Shown here piece after piece: positions 1 through 7,861 of a stretch of 64,000 nucleotides of DNA. Position 1 is the stretch's first letter; every line of letters starts with the position of its first letter. Made by a program: the position numbers and the translations under genes. Source of the stretch: Mycolicibacterium hassiacum DSM 44199 (GTDB lineage: Bacteria; Actinomycetota; Actinomycetes; Mycobacteriales; Mycobacteriaceae); NCBI RefSeq assembly GCF_900603025.1, contig NZ_LR026975.1, forward strand, positions 3,286,001-3,350,000, in the 5' to 3' direction. The notes below the pieces were generated by a model. The model was not told where the DNA came from. It saw only the letters and a program-made list of their open reading frames with translations, and ran no database searches.

Positions 1-20
1 GTGTTCTCGATGAGGGCCAT
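1..20 (-). CDS. Start of an unidentified gene, cut by the window edge
   Basis: Only the first six codons are present (ATG at 20, reading M-A-L-I-E-N toward the left edge). An AAGGAGTG Shine-Dalgarno sequence lies 5-6 bases upstream on the minus strand, so the start is well supported. It is in line with the minus operon that ends at 89, but a 68-base gap holding a possible operator (57-77) separates them, so it may have its own promoter. The product cannot be identified. Confidence 0.6.
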
Positions 21-56
21 GGGCACACTCCTTCTTCCTCGGAAGCCTGCAGTCGA

Positions 57-77
57 CTATACGCCGTCAAGTTATTC
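57..77. promoter_or_regulatory. Possible operator, copy 1 of a motif shared with 5667-5687
   Basis: The 19 bases from 58 (TATACgCCGTcAAGTtATT) match those from 5668 (TATACaCCGTaAAGTgATT) at 16 positions. Both lie just upstream of a minus-strand start (20 and 5663) in the same orientation. This suggests a regulator shared by the two units, but the regulator is unknown. Confidence 0.35.
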
Positions 78-88
78 GGGTGAAGCCG

Positions 89-892
89 CTATCGCCCGGT
101 GAATCTCGGCGGCCGTTTCGCCAGGAACGCCGCCTTGCCCTCCCGGGCGTCGGCGCTGGGACCGACCCACAACACCGCCTGCTGAGCATCGCCGAGCGAG
201 GAGTCCAGCGTGGAGTCCAGCGCGCGGCGCATCATCGACTTGATCGCCCGCAGCGCCAGCGGCGGCCCGGCCGCGAGGCTGCGCGCCAGCTCGAGGGTGC
301 GCCGCTCCAGTTCCTCGTCGGCCACCACCTCGGTGACCAGCCCGAGCTCCAGCGCCGTCTGCGCGTCGTAGATCTCCGACAGCGCCACCATCCGGAAAGC
401 CTTGTCGTAGCCCATGATTCGGGGAAACAGCCAGGCACCGCCCTCGTCGGGCAACAGGCCCACCCGGGTGCTGGTGCTGCCCAACCGGGCGCCGGCGGCG
501 GCGATGCGGATGTCGCAGCACAGCGCGAACGCCAGCCCGCCGTTGACCGCGATGCCGTTGACCGCGCAGATGACCGGCTTGTCGAGCTTGTGCAGCGCGG
601 TGACCACCGCGTGCGAGTCCTCGCGCAGTTCCCGCGCCCGGCCGATCTGGTGGTCGAGGTGCTCGTCGAAACCGGCGTCGGGCGACACGTCCCCGCCGGT
701 GCAGAACCCGCGGCCGGTGCCGGTGAGGATGAGCACCCGCAGCTCGTCGTCGAGCCGCACGGCGCGGATGCCGTCGAGCAGTTCGGCGCACATCCGGGGG
801 GTGTAGGCACCCAGCCGGTCGGGCCGGTCGATGGTGAGCCGGGCGATGCCGGGCTCGGGGATGTCGAAGCGGGCGTGCGGTGCGTCGGACAT
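89..892 (-). CDS. Enoyl-CoA hydratase/isomerase (crotonase) family protein
   Basis: A 267-residue crotonase-fold protein starting M-S-D-A-P-H. Family marks are the N-terminal LTIDRPDRLGAY segment, the CoA-binding/oxyanion region GRGFCTGGDV, NGIAVNGGLAFALCCD, and GLLPDEGGAWLFPRIMG. Aligned by eye with rat mitochondrial enoyl-CoA hydratase, neither catalytic Glu (144, 164) is present, so simple 2-enoyl-CoA hydration is not assured; isomerase, hydrolase or retro-aldol chemistry is possible. The ATG shares one base with the stop of the upstream FadE (TGATG), so translation is coupled. It is the last clear member of the 5663-89 operon. Confidence 0.85.
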   Translation of the reverse strand: MSDAPHARFDIPEPGIARLTIDRPDRLGAYTPRMCAELLDGIRAVRLDDELRVLILTGTGRGFCTGGDVSPDAGFDEHLDHQIGRARELREDSHAVVTALHKLDKPVICAVNGIAVNGGLAFALCCDIRIAAAGARLGSTSTRVGLLPDEGGAWLFPRIMGYDKAFRMVALSEIYDAQTALELGLVTEVVADEELERRTLELARSLAAGPPLALRAIKSMMRRALDSTLDSSLGDAQQAVLWVGPSADAREGKAAFLAKRPPRFTGR

Positions 893-1803
893 CAGAACTC
901 CACGGTCGCGGTGTCGAGCAGCCGCGCGCCGATCGCGTGCACGGCGTCCTGCCAGCCGCCGTGCAGCGCGTCGAGTACCCGCGCGCGGGCGACGTAGCCA
1001 CCGAGCCGGTGCTCGAGCGTGAGCCCGATGGCGCCGCACACCTGCATGCAGGCGGCGGCGGTGGTCTCGGCGGCCCAGCCGGCGTACGCCTTGGCCAGCT
1101 GGGCGTCCCACGCCGACCGGGTCCGCCAGGCGACGCCGGCGAGTTCGCGGGCGGCGGCGATCTGGGCGTAGGCGTCGGCGAGGCGGTGGCGGGTTGCCTG
1201 GTAGGAGCCGATCGGGCGGCCGAACTGGGTGCGGTCGCTGACGTGCTCGACGGCGAGCTCGAGCATCGCCTCGGCGGCGCCGGTGAGTTCGGCGGCCAGC
1301 GCGCGCCGGCCGGCGGCGATCGCCGCGGACGCGTCGATGTCGGCGGTGCCGGCGTCGTCGAGCGGTATCTCCAGTCGCACCCGGTGCAGCCGGGAGCGCG
1401 GGGCGAGGCCGGTGACGGGTTCGGCTGTCCAGCCCGGCAGGACCAGGGCTCCGATGTCCGGGTCGAGCACGACGGCCGGCCGGTCCTCCGGTGCGTGCAG
1501 GGCCACGCCGTCGACCCGCAATCGGCCGTCGGCGACGGAGGGGCGGGCCCGGGCGAGCGGGTGCACGACGACCGCACCGTCCAGCTCGGATCCGCCGGCG
1601 GTGAGCATCACGTCGTCCAGCGCCGCCGACGCCGCGCCGGCCCGCCCCTGTTCGGTGAACAGCAGCTCGACCGCGGCCGCCTCGTCGTCGGATACCACCT
1701 CGGCCCAACCCATCTCGTCGAGCTCGGCGAGCAGATCGGTGCCACCGCAGGTGAACATCGCGCGCAGCGAATCACGCAGCAGGTCACGGGTGTCAGCGTC
1801 CAC
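892..1803 (-). CDS. Acyl-CoA dehydrogenase-like protein, short partner subunit
   Basis: A 303-residue protein with GTG start, shorter than a standard acyl-CoA dehydrogenase (about 380 residues). The C-terminal half has the ACAD signature: RTQFGRPIGSYQATRHRLAD, then CGAIGLTLEHRLGGYVARAR. The N-terminal half is weakly conserved. It overlaps the end of the full-length FadE at 1793 by 11 bases. A short plus long FadE pair in one operon resembles the ChsE-type alpha2beta2 dehydrogenases of mycobacterial steroid side-chain oxidation (known family). I infer it forms a heteromer with its neighbour rather than acting alone. Confidence 0.8.
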   Translation of the reverse strand: MDADTRDLLRDSLRAMFTCGGTDLLAELDEMGWAEVVSDDEAAAVELLFTEQGRAGAASAALDDVMLTAGGSELDGAVVVHPLARARPSVADGRLRVDGVALHAPEDRPAVVLDPDIGALVLPGWTAEPVTGLAPRSRLHRVRLEIPLDDAGTADIDASAAIAAGRRALAAELTGAAEAMLELAVEHVSDRTQFGRPIGSYQATRHRLADAYAQIAAARELAGVAWRTRSAWDAQLAKAYAGWAAETTAAACMQVCGAIGLTLEHRLGGYVARARVLDALHGGWQDAVHAIGARLLDTATVEF

Positions 1804-2950
1804 GGGCGTCCTCTCTCGGCAGGTTGAGGATGCGGTCGGCGATGATGCTGTGCTGGATCTCGCGGGCCCCGCCGTAGATCGACGCCGCCCGCGAGTACCA
1901 CCACTCCTCCCGCCAGCGGTCGGCGTCGCCGACGAGGAACTCGGTGGCGCGCAGCCGCGCCGCCGCGTCGTAGACCTCCTGCTCGGCAGCCGACAACAGC
2001 AGCTTGTCCACGCTGGTCTGCGGCCCGACCACCTGGCCGGCGGCCAGCGCCTGCAGCGTCGACGAGGTGCGGGCCCGCAGCGCCGCCAACCGCAGATACG
2101 TCCGGCCGATCACGGCCTCCGCACCGACGGGGGTGTCGCCGTCGCGCAGTTCACCGAGCAGGTCGGCCAGCCGGGCCGTCGCCACCGCCATCCGCATCCA
2201 CGCGTAGCTGCCGCGTTCGTACTGCAGCAGATCCATCGCAACCGCCCAGCCGCCGCCCACCTCGCCGACGACCCGGCTGCCGTCCACCACGACGTCGGAG
2301 AAGAACTCCTCCGCGAGTTCCTCCTGGCCACTGGCCAATTCGATCGGCCGCCGCTCGACACCCGGGGCGTCGAGATCGACCAGCAGCATGGTCAGGCCCC
2401 GGTGGCGTTCCTCGAGGGTGCCGGTGCGGGCCAGCAGCACCATCCGGTCGGCGCGGGCGCCGTAGGAGGTCCAGGTCTTCTGCCCGTTGATCACGAAGGA
2501 GCCGTCGTCGCGGCGGTGCGCCCGGGTGCGCAGGGCGGCCAGGTCGCTGCCGGCCTCCGGCTCGGAGAACCCCTGACACCACAGCTCGTCGCCGCGCAGC
2601 GCGGCGGGCAGCAGCTGTGCGGCGAGCTCCGGGGCGTGGTTGACCACCGCCGGGCCGACCACCTCCAGGACATACAGATGGTGCGGGATCGGGTAGCCGC
2701 GCCGGGCCAGCCGCTCGAGGATCAGACAGCGCAGCGACGACGGTCCGCCCACTCCCCCAACGGATTCGGGCCAGCCGATGCGGATCCAGCCGCCGTCGTG
2801 CAGCCAGCGCATCAGTTTCGCCGACCGCGCGAGTTGAGTGGGCAGATCACCACCGGCCCGGCGCAGCGGGTCGAGTTCGGATTGGGCCGCGGTCAGCGCC
2901 GCGTCGAATTCGGCGAGCAGCGCGGCAGGGTTATCGGTGGTCGGTTGCAT
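1793..2950 (-). CDS. Acyl-CoA dehydrogenase (FadE), long partner subunit
   Basis: 385 residues, a usual ACAD length. It shows WCQGFSEPEAGSDLAALRT (FAD and substrate region), GQKTWTSYGARAD, and a C-terminus IYGGAREIQHSIIADRILNLPRE, the standard FAD-binding tail. It should oxidise an acyl-CoA to the 2-enoyl-CoA with FAD, passing electrons to an electron-transfer flavoprotein. Its ATG shares a base with the stop of the serine-hydrolase-like gene (TGATG), and its own end overlaps the short FadE at 892, which supports a heteromeric enzyme. Confidence 0.9.
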   Translation of the reverse strand: MQPTTDNPAALLAEFDAALTAAQSELDPLRRAGGDLPTQLARSAKLMRWLHDGGWIRIGWPESVGGVGGPSSLRCLILERLARRGYPIPHHLYVLEVVGPAVVNHAPELAAQLLPAALRGDELWCQGFSEPEAGSDLAALRTRAHRRDDGSFVINGQKTWTSYGARADRMVLLARTGTLEERHRGLTMLLVDLDAPGVERRPIELASGQEELAEEFFSDVVVDGSRVVGEVGGGWAVAMDLLQYERGSYAWMRMAVATARLADLLGELRDGDTPVGAEAVIGRTYLRLAALRARTSSTLQALAAGQVVGPQTSVDKLLLSAAEQEVYDAAARLRATEFLVGDADRWREEWWYSRAASIYGGAREIQHSIIADRILNLPREDARGR

Positions 2951-4041
2951 CAGTTGAACACATCCGCTGCGAGATTGGCGATGTTGGTGATCCGGTTGCG
3001 TCCGGCGCGGGTCTGTTCGTAGCCGGTGCTGGGGTACCCGTTGGTCAGGAACGCGAACGAGAGCTTGGTATCCGGATCGGCGAAGCCGATCTGGCAGGGT
3101 GCACCGCCGTGACCGAAGGTGCGCGGGCTGCCGGTGGTCGGCAGGAAGGCCCGCGACAGGCCGTCGTCACCCGCGACGATGATGAACAGCCCGACATTGC
3201 CCGGCACGCTCGGGGTGCCGCCCCGCTCGCCGGTGATGGGCAACGTCACCCGCACCCGCAGCGCGTCCTCGACGACCTCGCGGCGCCACAGATCCGAGGA
3301 CATCAGCGCCTGATAGAAGCCCGCCACGTCCGACGCGGTGGCCACCATGGAGTGGCTGGGTTCCCCGGCCGCGAGGATCTCGGGTTTCTCCAGATACCAA
3401 GGGCCCCAGGGGTAGACGTCGCCACCGTCGCCGGGATCGGTGCGCACGAACCGCGCCACGTCGTGCTGACGCTCCACCGGCGGGCCGATCTCGATGGAGT
3501 TCAGCCCCAACGGTTCGGTCAGCGTCGTCCGCAGGTACTCACCGATGGGCCGGCCGGTGAGCCGCTCGCACAGTTCGCCGATGATCCACGCGGCGGAGGT
3601 CAGGTGGAACTGCAGTTCGGTGCCGGGCTGGTAGGTGAGCCGCCACTTGGAGAACGCCTTGAGCCGCTCCTCGCGGTTGAGCATGTCGGGATACTTCAAC
3701 GGCGCCAACGGGAAACCGCCGACATGGGTGACCACCTGCTCGACGGTGACGACATCCTTGCCGTTGGTACCGAACTCGGGGATGTAGGACGCGACGGTGC
3801 GGGAGACGTCGAGCAGGCCGTCGGAGATCAGCTTCCACAGCACGCCGGCGACGATGCTGCGCCCGGTGGACTGGAGCACGTATCGGGTGGAAGACGTTGC
3901 ATCGCCGAAGGTTTCATTGATGTACTCCTGGCCGTCGACATGCAGGGACAGTTGCACCGAGGGCAGCGCACCGTTCTCCACCTCAAGCCGGCAGCGGTCG
4001 ATCAGCACACCGAGCCGCCTCTGGTCGGGTTTCAGACTCAC
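2950..4041 (-). CDS. Beta-lactamase/esterase-fold serine hydrolase homologue with altered catalytic motifs
   Basis: 363 residues from the GTG at 4041, chosen because it has an AAGGAGG ribosome site and forms a GTGA overlap with the ligase stop; a longer reading frame upstream lies inside the ligase. The fold is the class C beta-lactamase/esterase family: GLLDVSRTVASYIPEFG, YQPGTELQF, ERLTGRPIGEYL and the C-terminal TFGHGGAPCQIG box. However the usual S-x-x-K reads S58-T-G-R61, and the usual Y-x-N reads F145-H-L147. The nucleophile Ser is kept but both general-base residues are replaced. It may be a specialised hydrolase or a non-catalytic homologue. No signal peptide, so cytoplasmic. Confidence 0.8.
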   Translation of the reverse strand: MSLKPDQRRLGVLIDRCRLEVENGALPSVQLSLHVDGQEYINETFGDATSSTRYVLQSTGRSIVAGVLWKLISDGLLDVSRTVASYIPEFGTNGKDVVTVEQVVTHVGGFPLAPLKYPDMLNREERLKAFSKWRLTYQPGTELQFHLTSAAWIIGELCERLTGRPIGEYLRTTLTEPLGLNSIEIGPPVERQHDVARFVRTDPGDGGDVYPWGPWYLEKPEILAAGEPSHSMVATASDVAGFYQALMSSDLWRREVVEDALRVRVTLPITGERGGTPSVPGNVGLFIIVAGDDGLSRAFLPTTGSPRTFGHGGAPCQIGFADPDTKLSFAFLTNGYPSTGYEQTRAGRNRITNIANLAADVFN

Positions 4042-5663
4042 TGGTGTCCTCCTTGTCGGTGCGCGTCCCATGCGGCGCGCAGATCGGTCTTGCGGACCTT
4101 GCCTGCGGGAGTCCGCGGGAAGTCGCCGGGTTGGGTTCGAATTTCCTCGGGCCATTTGTATTTCGCCAAGCCGACGGTGGCGAGATGTTCACCGATGCGC
4201 TCGACGGCGGGTGTGTCGTGGCCCGGCGCGGGGATGACGAACGCGCAGGCCCGCTCGCCGGTCCGCGGGTCGGGCACCGCGATCACCGCGACGTCGGCGA
4301 CCTCCGGCATGGTGCGCATCGCGGCCTCGACCTCGGCGGGGCTGATGTTCATTCCGGCCCGGATGACGATGTCCTTCTTGCGGTCCACGACGGACAGGTA
4401 GCCGTCGGCGTCGAGCCTGCCGATGTCGCCGGTGCGGTACCAGCCGTCGGTGAAGGCCTCAGCGGTCAGCACGGGATCGGTGTAGCCGCTGAACAGGTCG
4501 GGCCCCCGGGTGAGGATCTCGCCGTCCTCGCCGGCGGGCACGGGTTTGTCGGTTTCGTCGACGATGCGGACCTCCACCCCCGGGCACGGCCTCCCGTCGG
4601 TGTGGGCGCGTTTGTCCAGTGGGTCGTCGGGCATGCCCAGCGCGATGCTCGGGTGCTCGGTGCAGCCGTAACCGCGCATCGCGACGACGCCGACGTCGGC
4701 CGCGCGCAGCACCAACTCGGGTGACACCGCCGCGCCGCCCAGCGAGCTCATCTCGATGAGGGCGTGGTGTTCGGGGGTGCAGGCGGGGTGGTCCAGCAGC
4801 GCGGCGAGGAACAACGGCGCCCCGGAGCCGGCCGAGAGTTGTTGTGCGGTCATCAGGTCGAGCACCTCGCCGGCGTCCCAGTAGTCGAGCAGGTGGATCT
4901 GCTGCCCGAGCAGCGGCGGCACCAGCACCGACACCAGCATCCCGGTGACGTGGGCGATCGGCGAGGTGCTGGCGAGCGGCCGGGTGCGCGGAGACATCAT
5001 CGGCGACATGTGCATCCGGGTCTCGGCGCACATCGCCCGGTGACTGAGCATCACGCCCTTCGGCGCGCCGGTCGTTCCCGAGGTCCAACCGATGACCGCG
5101 ATCTGTGCGGGGTCGACGGTGGCGGGCTCGGTGAGCGGGTGGTGGTCGGTGAGGTCGTCGAACGCGAGGACGTGCGCGGGCCTGGGTGCCTCGCCGACCG
5201 CCGCGACGAGCTCGACCGGCGGCAGCGTGTCGAAGTCGAACGGACGCTCGGGGAGGTTGGCGACGACGACGGCCTTGGCGTGCGACCCGCGCAGCGCGCA
5301 GGCCAGATCGCGGGGTCCGGCGGTGTGGCCGACCGGGACCAGGGTGGCACCCAGCAGCGACAGACCGTAGAACACCGCCGTCGCCTCGACGCTGTTGGGC
5401 AGGCAGAACGCGACCGGATCGCCGGTGCGGATGCCGCGCTCGGCGAGACCGGTCGCGAACCGCCGGGCCAGCGTGGTGACGTCGGCCAGGGTGCCGCGCC
5501 AGGGCCGGGTGCGAGAGATCAGCTGGAAGGGCCGGTCGGCCGACCGGGTGAGCGCGTCGCTCATCAGCGTCGGCAGCGTCGCACCGTCCCACCAGCCGTG
5601 GGCGCGGTAGCGCTCACACAGCTGCGGATCGGGCTCGACGGCGGGCCTGATTGTCATGTCCAT
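4038..5663 (-). CDS. AMP-dependent acyl-CoA synthetase/ligase
   Basis: 541 residues of the ANL superfamily, which activates a carboxylic acid to its acyl-CoA through an acyl-AMP. The P-loop is GWTSGTTGAPKGVMLSH, followed by GYGCTEHPSIALG, the YRTGDIGRLDADGYL motif, DRKKDIVIRAGMNISPAEVE, and the C-terminal TPAGKVRKTDLR with the catalytic Lys. It is the first gene of the minus operon, followed with a GTGA overlap by the serine-hydrolase homologue. A second in-frame ATG two codons in (at 5657) is an equally plausible start. A possible operator lies just upstream (5667-5687). Confidence 0.92.
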   Translation of the reverse strand: MDMTIRPAVEPDPQLCERYRAHGWWDGATLPTLMSDALTRSADRPFQLISRTRPWRGTLADVTTLARRFATGLAERGIRTGDPVAFCLPNSVEATAVFYGLSLLGATLVPVGHTAGPRDLACALRGSHAKAVVVANLPERPFDFDTLPPVELVAAVGEAPRPAHVLAFDDLTDHHPLTEPATVDPAQIAVIGWTSGTTGAPKGVMLSHRAMCAETRMHMSPMMSPRTRPLASTSPIAHVTGMLVSVLVPPLLGQQIHLLDYWDAGEVLDLMTAQQLSAGSGAPLFLAALLDHPACTPEHHALIEMSSLGGAAVSPELVLRAADVGVVAMRGYGCTEHPSIALGMPDDPLDKRAHTDGRPCPGVEVRIVDETDKPVPAGEDGEILTRGPDLFSGYTDPVLTAEAFTDGWYRTGDIGRLDADGYLSVVDRKKDIVIRAGMNISPAEVEAAMRTMPEVADVAVIAVPDPRTGERACAFVIPAPGHDTPAVERIGEHLATVGLAKYKWPEEIRTQPGDFPRTPAGKVRKTDLRAAWDAHRQGGHQ

Positions 5664-5666
5664 CTC

Positions 5667-5687
5667 GTATACACCGTAAAGTGATTA
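5667..5687. promoter_or_regulatory. Possible operator, copy 2 of the 57-77 motif
   Basis: Copy of the 19-base motif TATACrCCGTmAAGTkATT, four bases upstream of the ligase start and about 34 bases upstream of the divergent crotonase start at 5721, so it could control both. A weaker relative may lie at about 13303-13322 in the other divergent promoter. Confidence 0.35.
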
Positions 5688-5720
5688 TCACTACTAGGCG
5701 TCCGGATGGAAGTGGGAGTC

Positions 5721-6524
5721 ATGGTTCAGGTCGAGTCTGCGCAGTCGGGACCGCTCTACGGGTTCGAGGCCGAGCTGGTCGTCACCGCTGATGGCCCGGT
5801 ACGGGTGGTGTTGCTGAACCGCCCGGACGACCTGAACGGGGTGAACCGGCCGATGCATCAGGCGCTGGCACGGGTGTGGGACCACCTCGGCGCCGATCCG
5901 GACGCGCGCGCGGTGGTGATCACCGGCGCGGGGTCGGCGTTCAGCGCCGGCGGCGACTTCGGCTACATGCAGGAGAACATCGACGACGAGGTGTTGCGGG
6001 CCCAGACGATCGAGGAGGCCCGGTCGATCATCCGCGGCATGGTGAATTGCCCGCTGCCGGTGATCGCGGCGGTCAACGGTCCGGCGGTCGGGCTGGGCTG
6101 CAGCCTGGCGGTGCTGAGCGACATCGTGCTGATGGCCGAGGGCAGCTTCCTGGCCGACCCGCATCTGCGGATGGGGCTGGTGCCCGGCGACGGCGGCATG
6201 GTGTGGCCGGCGCTGGCCGGCTTGTCGCGGGCCAAGGAGTACCTGTTCCTGGGGTCGCGGATTCCGGCGGAGAAGGCCGTCGAGTTCGGGTTGGCCAGCC
6301 GGGTGGTCGCCGCCGATCAGGTGGTGTCGGAGGCGCTGGAGTTGGCGCACAGGCTGGCGAAGGTTCCCGCGCCGGCGTTGCAGAGCACCAAGACGGCGCT
6401 CAACGAATGGCTGCGGCCGCAGCTCGCCGGCGCGTTCGAGTCGGCACTGACCGGCGAGTTGGACAGCATGGGTTCGGTCGAGCACCGCGACGCGGTCGCC
6501 AAGGCGCGCGGTAAGAACGGGTAG
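5721..6524 (+). CDS. Enoyl-CoA hydratase/isomerase (crotonase) family protein
   Basis: 267 residues from the ATG at 5721, preferred over the in-frame ATG at 5706 because GTGGGAG precedes it at good spacing. Crotonase marks: VVLLNRPDDLNGVN, GSAFSAGGDF, NGPAVGLGCSLAVLSD, DPHLRMGLVPGDGGMVWPAL. The positions matching the two catalytic Glu residues of rat hydratase read Ser and His by eye, so exact chemistry is open. It is a single-gene unit, divergent from the ligase operon and convergent with the FadE at 6736. Confidence 0.85.
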   Translation: MVQVESAQSGPLYGFEAELVVTADGPVRVVLLNRPDDLNGVNRPMHQALARVWDHLGADPDARAVVITGAGSAFSAGGDFGYMQENIDDEVLRAQTIEEARSIIRGMVNCPLPVIAAVNGPAVGLGCSLAVLSDIVLMAEGSFLADPHLRMGLVPGDGGMVWPALAGLSRAKEYLFLGSRIPAEKAVEFGLASRVVAADQVVSEALELAHRLAKVPAPALQSTKTALNEWLRPQLAGAFESALTGELDSMGSVEHRDAVAKARGKNG

Positions 6525-6546
6525 TCGGGGCGGCCACCTCTCCCCC

Positions 6547-6709
6547 GCGAAAGTGAAGTGGTGGTCGTAAAACGCGCTCGACAACGACCAGGAATGCTAT
6601 TCCGTTGCAACGGGGGTGGGCGCCGCGGCGGGTGCGCTCTTCGCGGCGAAAGTGAAGCAGTGGTCGTCAAAATCGCCGAGTAGCGACCAGGAATGCTATT
6701 CCGTTGCAA
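6547..6709. repeat. Two direct copies of a 64-base repeat (99-base period)
   Basis: Units at 6547-6610 and 6646-6709 both begin GCGAAAGTGAAG and both end with a 28-base identical stretch that includes GGAATGCTATTCC, a small inverted repeat, followed by GTTGCAA. They fill the gap between two convergent genes, so they could form terminators or be part of a dispersed intergenic repeat. I see no coding potential here. Confidence 0.7.
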
Positions 6710-6735
6710 ATGGGGTGCAGGGTTTTCGGCGTCCG

Positions 6736-7848
6736 TCAGGCGACCAGACCCGTCAACCGGGCGATGCGGTCGCGGTGGTCGGCGGGCCAGCCGAACAGCG
6801 CCTCCGAACTCTTGGCCCGCTTGAAGTACAGATGCGCCGGGTGTTCCCAGGTGAACCCGATACCGCCGTGCATCTGAATCGTCTCGGCCGCAACATGATA
6901 GAACGCCTGCGAACAGTACACCTTCGCGATCGACGCAGCCACCGGCGCGTCGTCGGCACCGGCCGCCACCGCCGCCGACGCGTACGCCGCCGCCGAGCGG
7001 GCCGACTCCACCTCCACCAGCAGGTCCGCGCAGCGGTGCTTGAGCGCCTGGAACGAGCCGATCGGCCGGCCGAACTGCTGCCGGACGTTGAGGTATCCGA
7101 CGGTCATCTCCAGCGCCGCCTGCGCCCCGCCGACCTGTTCGCACGCCAGCGCGGTGAGCGCGTGGTCATACACCCCGGCGAGCACCTGCCAGCCGGCACC
7201 CTCCTCCCCCAGCAGCACCGCCGGAGTGTTGTCGAAACCCACCGCGGCCTGGCGGCGGGTCTGGTCCAGCGGGTCGCGCGGGGTCACCGACAGCCCCGGG
7301 GCGCCGGCTTCGACCGCGAACAGCGACACCCCGGCGGGTGTGCGCGCGGCGACCAGCAGCAACTCCGCCTGCGCCCCGTCGAGCACATACGGTTTCGCAC
7401 CGGTGAGCACCCAGCCGCTCTCCCGCCGGGTCGCGGTGGTGTGTACATCGTCGGGATCCCAAGCCAGCTTCCGCTCGGCCACCGCGACGGTCGCGATGAG
7501 CTCGCCCGCCGCGATCCGCCCGAGATGCTCCTCCGCCCCGCCGACCGCCAGCAGCGTGGTGGTCGCCAGCACCGCGGTGGACAGCAGCGGCGCCGGGAAC
7601 AGGGTGCGGCCGGCTTCCTCGAGCACCACCGCCATCTCGTCGAAACCGCAACCGCCACCGCCGAACTGCTCGGGAATGAGCAGCCCCTGCACGCCGATCT
7701 GTTCGGCGGCGGTGCGCCACGCGGCCGGGTCGTAGCCGCGGTCGCCGGCCATCACCGCGCGGACGGTGGCCTCGTCGGAGTACTTGCCCAGGAAGCCGCG
7801 CATGACCTCGCGCAGGGCTTCCTGTTCGTCGGTGGTGATCAATGCCAT
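6736..7848 (-). CDS. Acyl-CoA dehydrogenase (FadE), partner of the 7862 gene
   Basis: 370 residues, ATG start with GAGGACC upstream. ACAD features: N-terminal helix domain with QGLLIPEQFGGGGCGFDEMA, a divergent middle domain, QQFGRPIGSFQALKHRCAD, and QMHGGIGFTWEHPAHLYFKR. The middle domain lacks the usual E-PGAGSD box and the C-terminus lacks the T-x-E-x-Q FAD tail, as in the smaller subunit of ChsE-type heteromeric dehydrogenases. It lies 13 bases after a full FadE, so a heteromer is likely. It is the last gene of the minus operon starting at 13269. Confidence 0.87.
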   Translation of the reverse strand: MALITTDEQEALREVMRGFLGKYSDEATVRAVMAGDRGYDPAAWRTAAEQIGVQGLLIPEQFGGGGCGFDEMAVVLEEAGRTLFPAPLLSTAVLATTTLLAVGGAEEHLGRIAAGELIATVAVAERKLAWDPDDVHTTATRRESGWVLTGAKPYVLDGAQAELLLVAARTPAGVSLFAVEAGAPGLSVTPRDPLDQTRRQAAVGFDNTPAVLLGEEGAGWQVLAGVYDHALTALACEQVGGAQAALEMTVGYLNVRQQFGRPIGSFQALKHRCADLLVEVESARSAAAYASAAVAAGADDAPVAASIAKVYCSQAFYHVAAETIQMHGGIGFTWEHPAHLYFKRAKSSEALFGWPADHRDRIARLTGLVA

Positions 7849-7861
7849 GTCGGTCCTCGGA

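Noticed and set aside
61..80. Minus-strand TTGACG near 66-71 as a -35 box
   Set aside because: The only -10-like TATAGT is four bases away, not 16-18; the stretch is better seen as an operator shared with 5667-5687.
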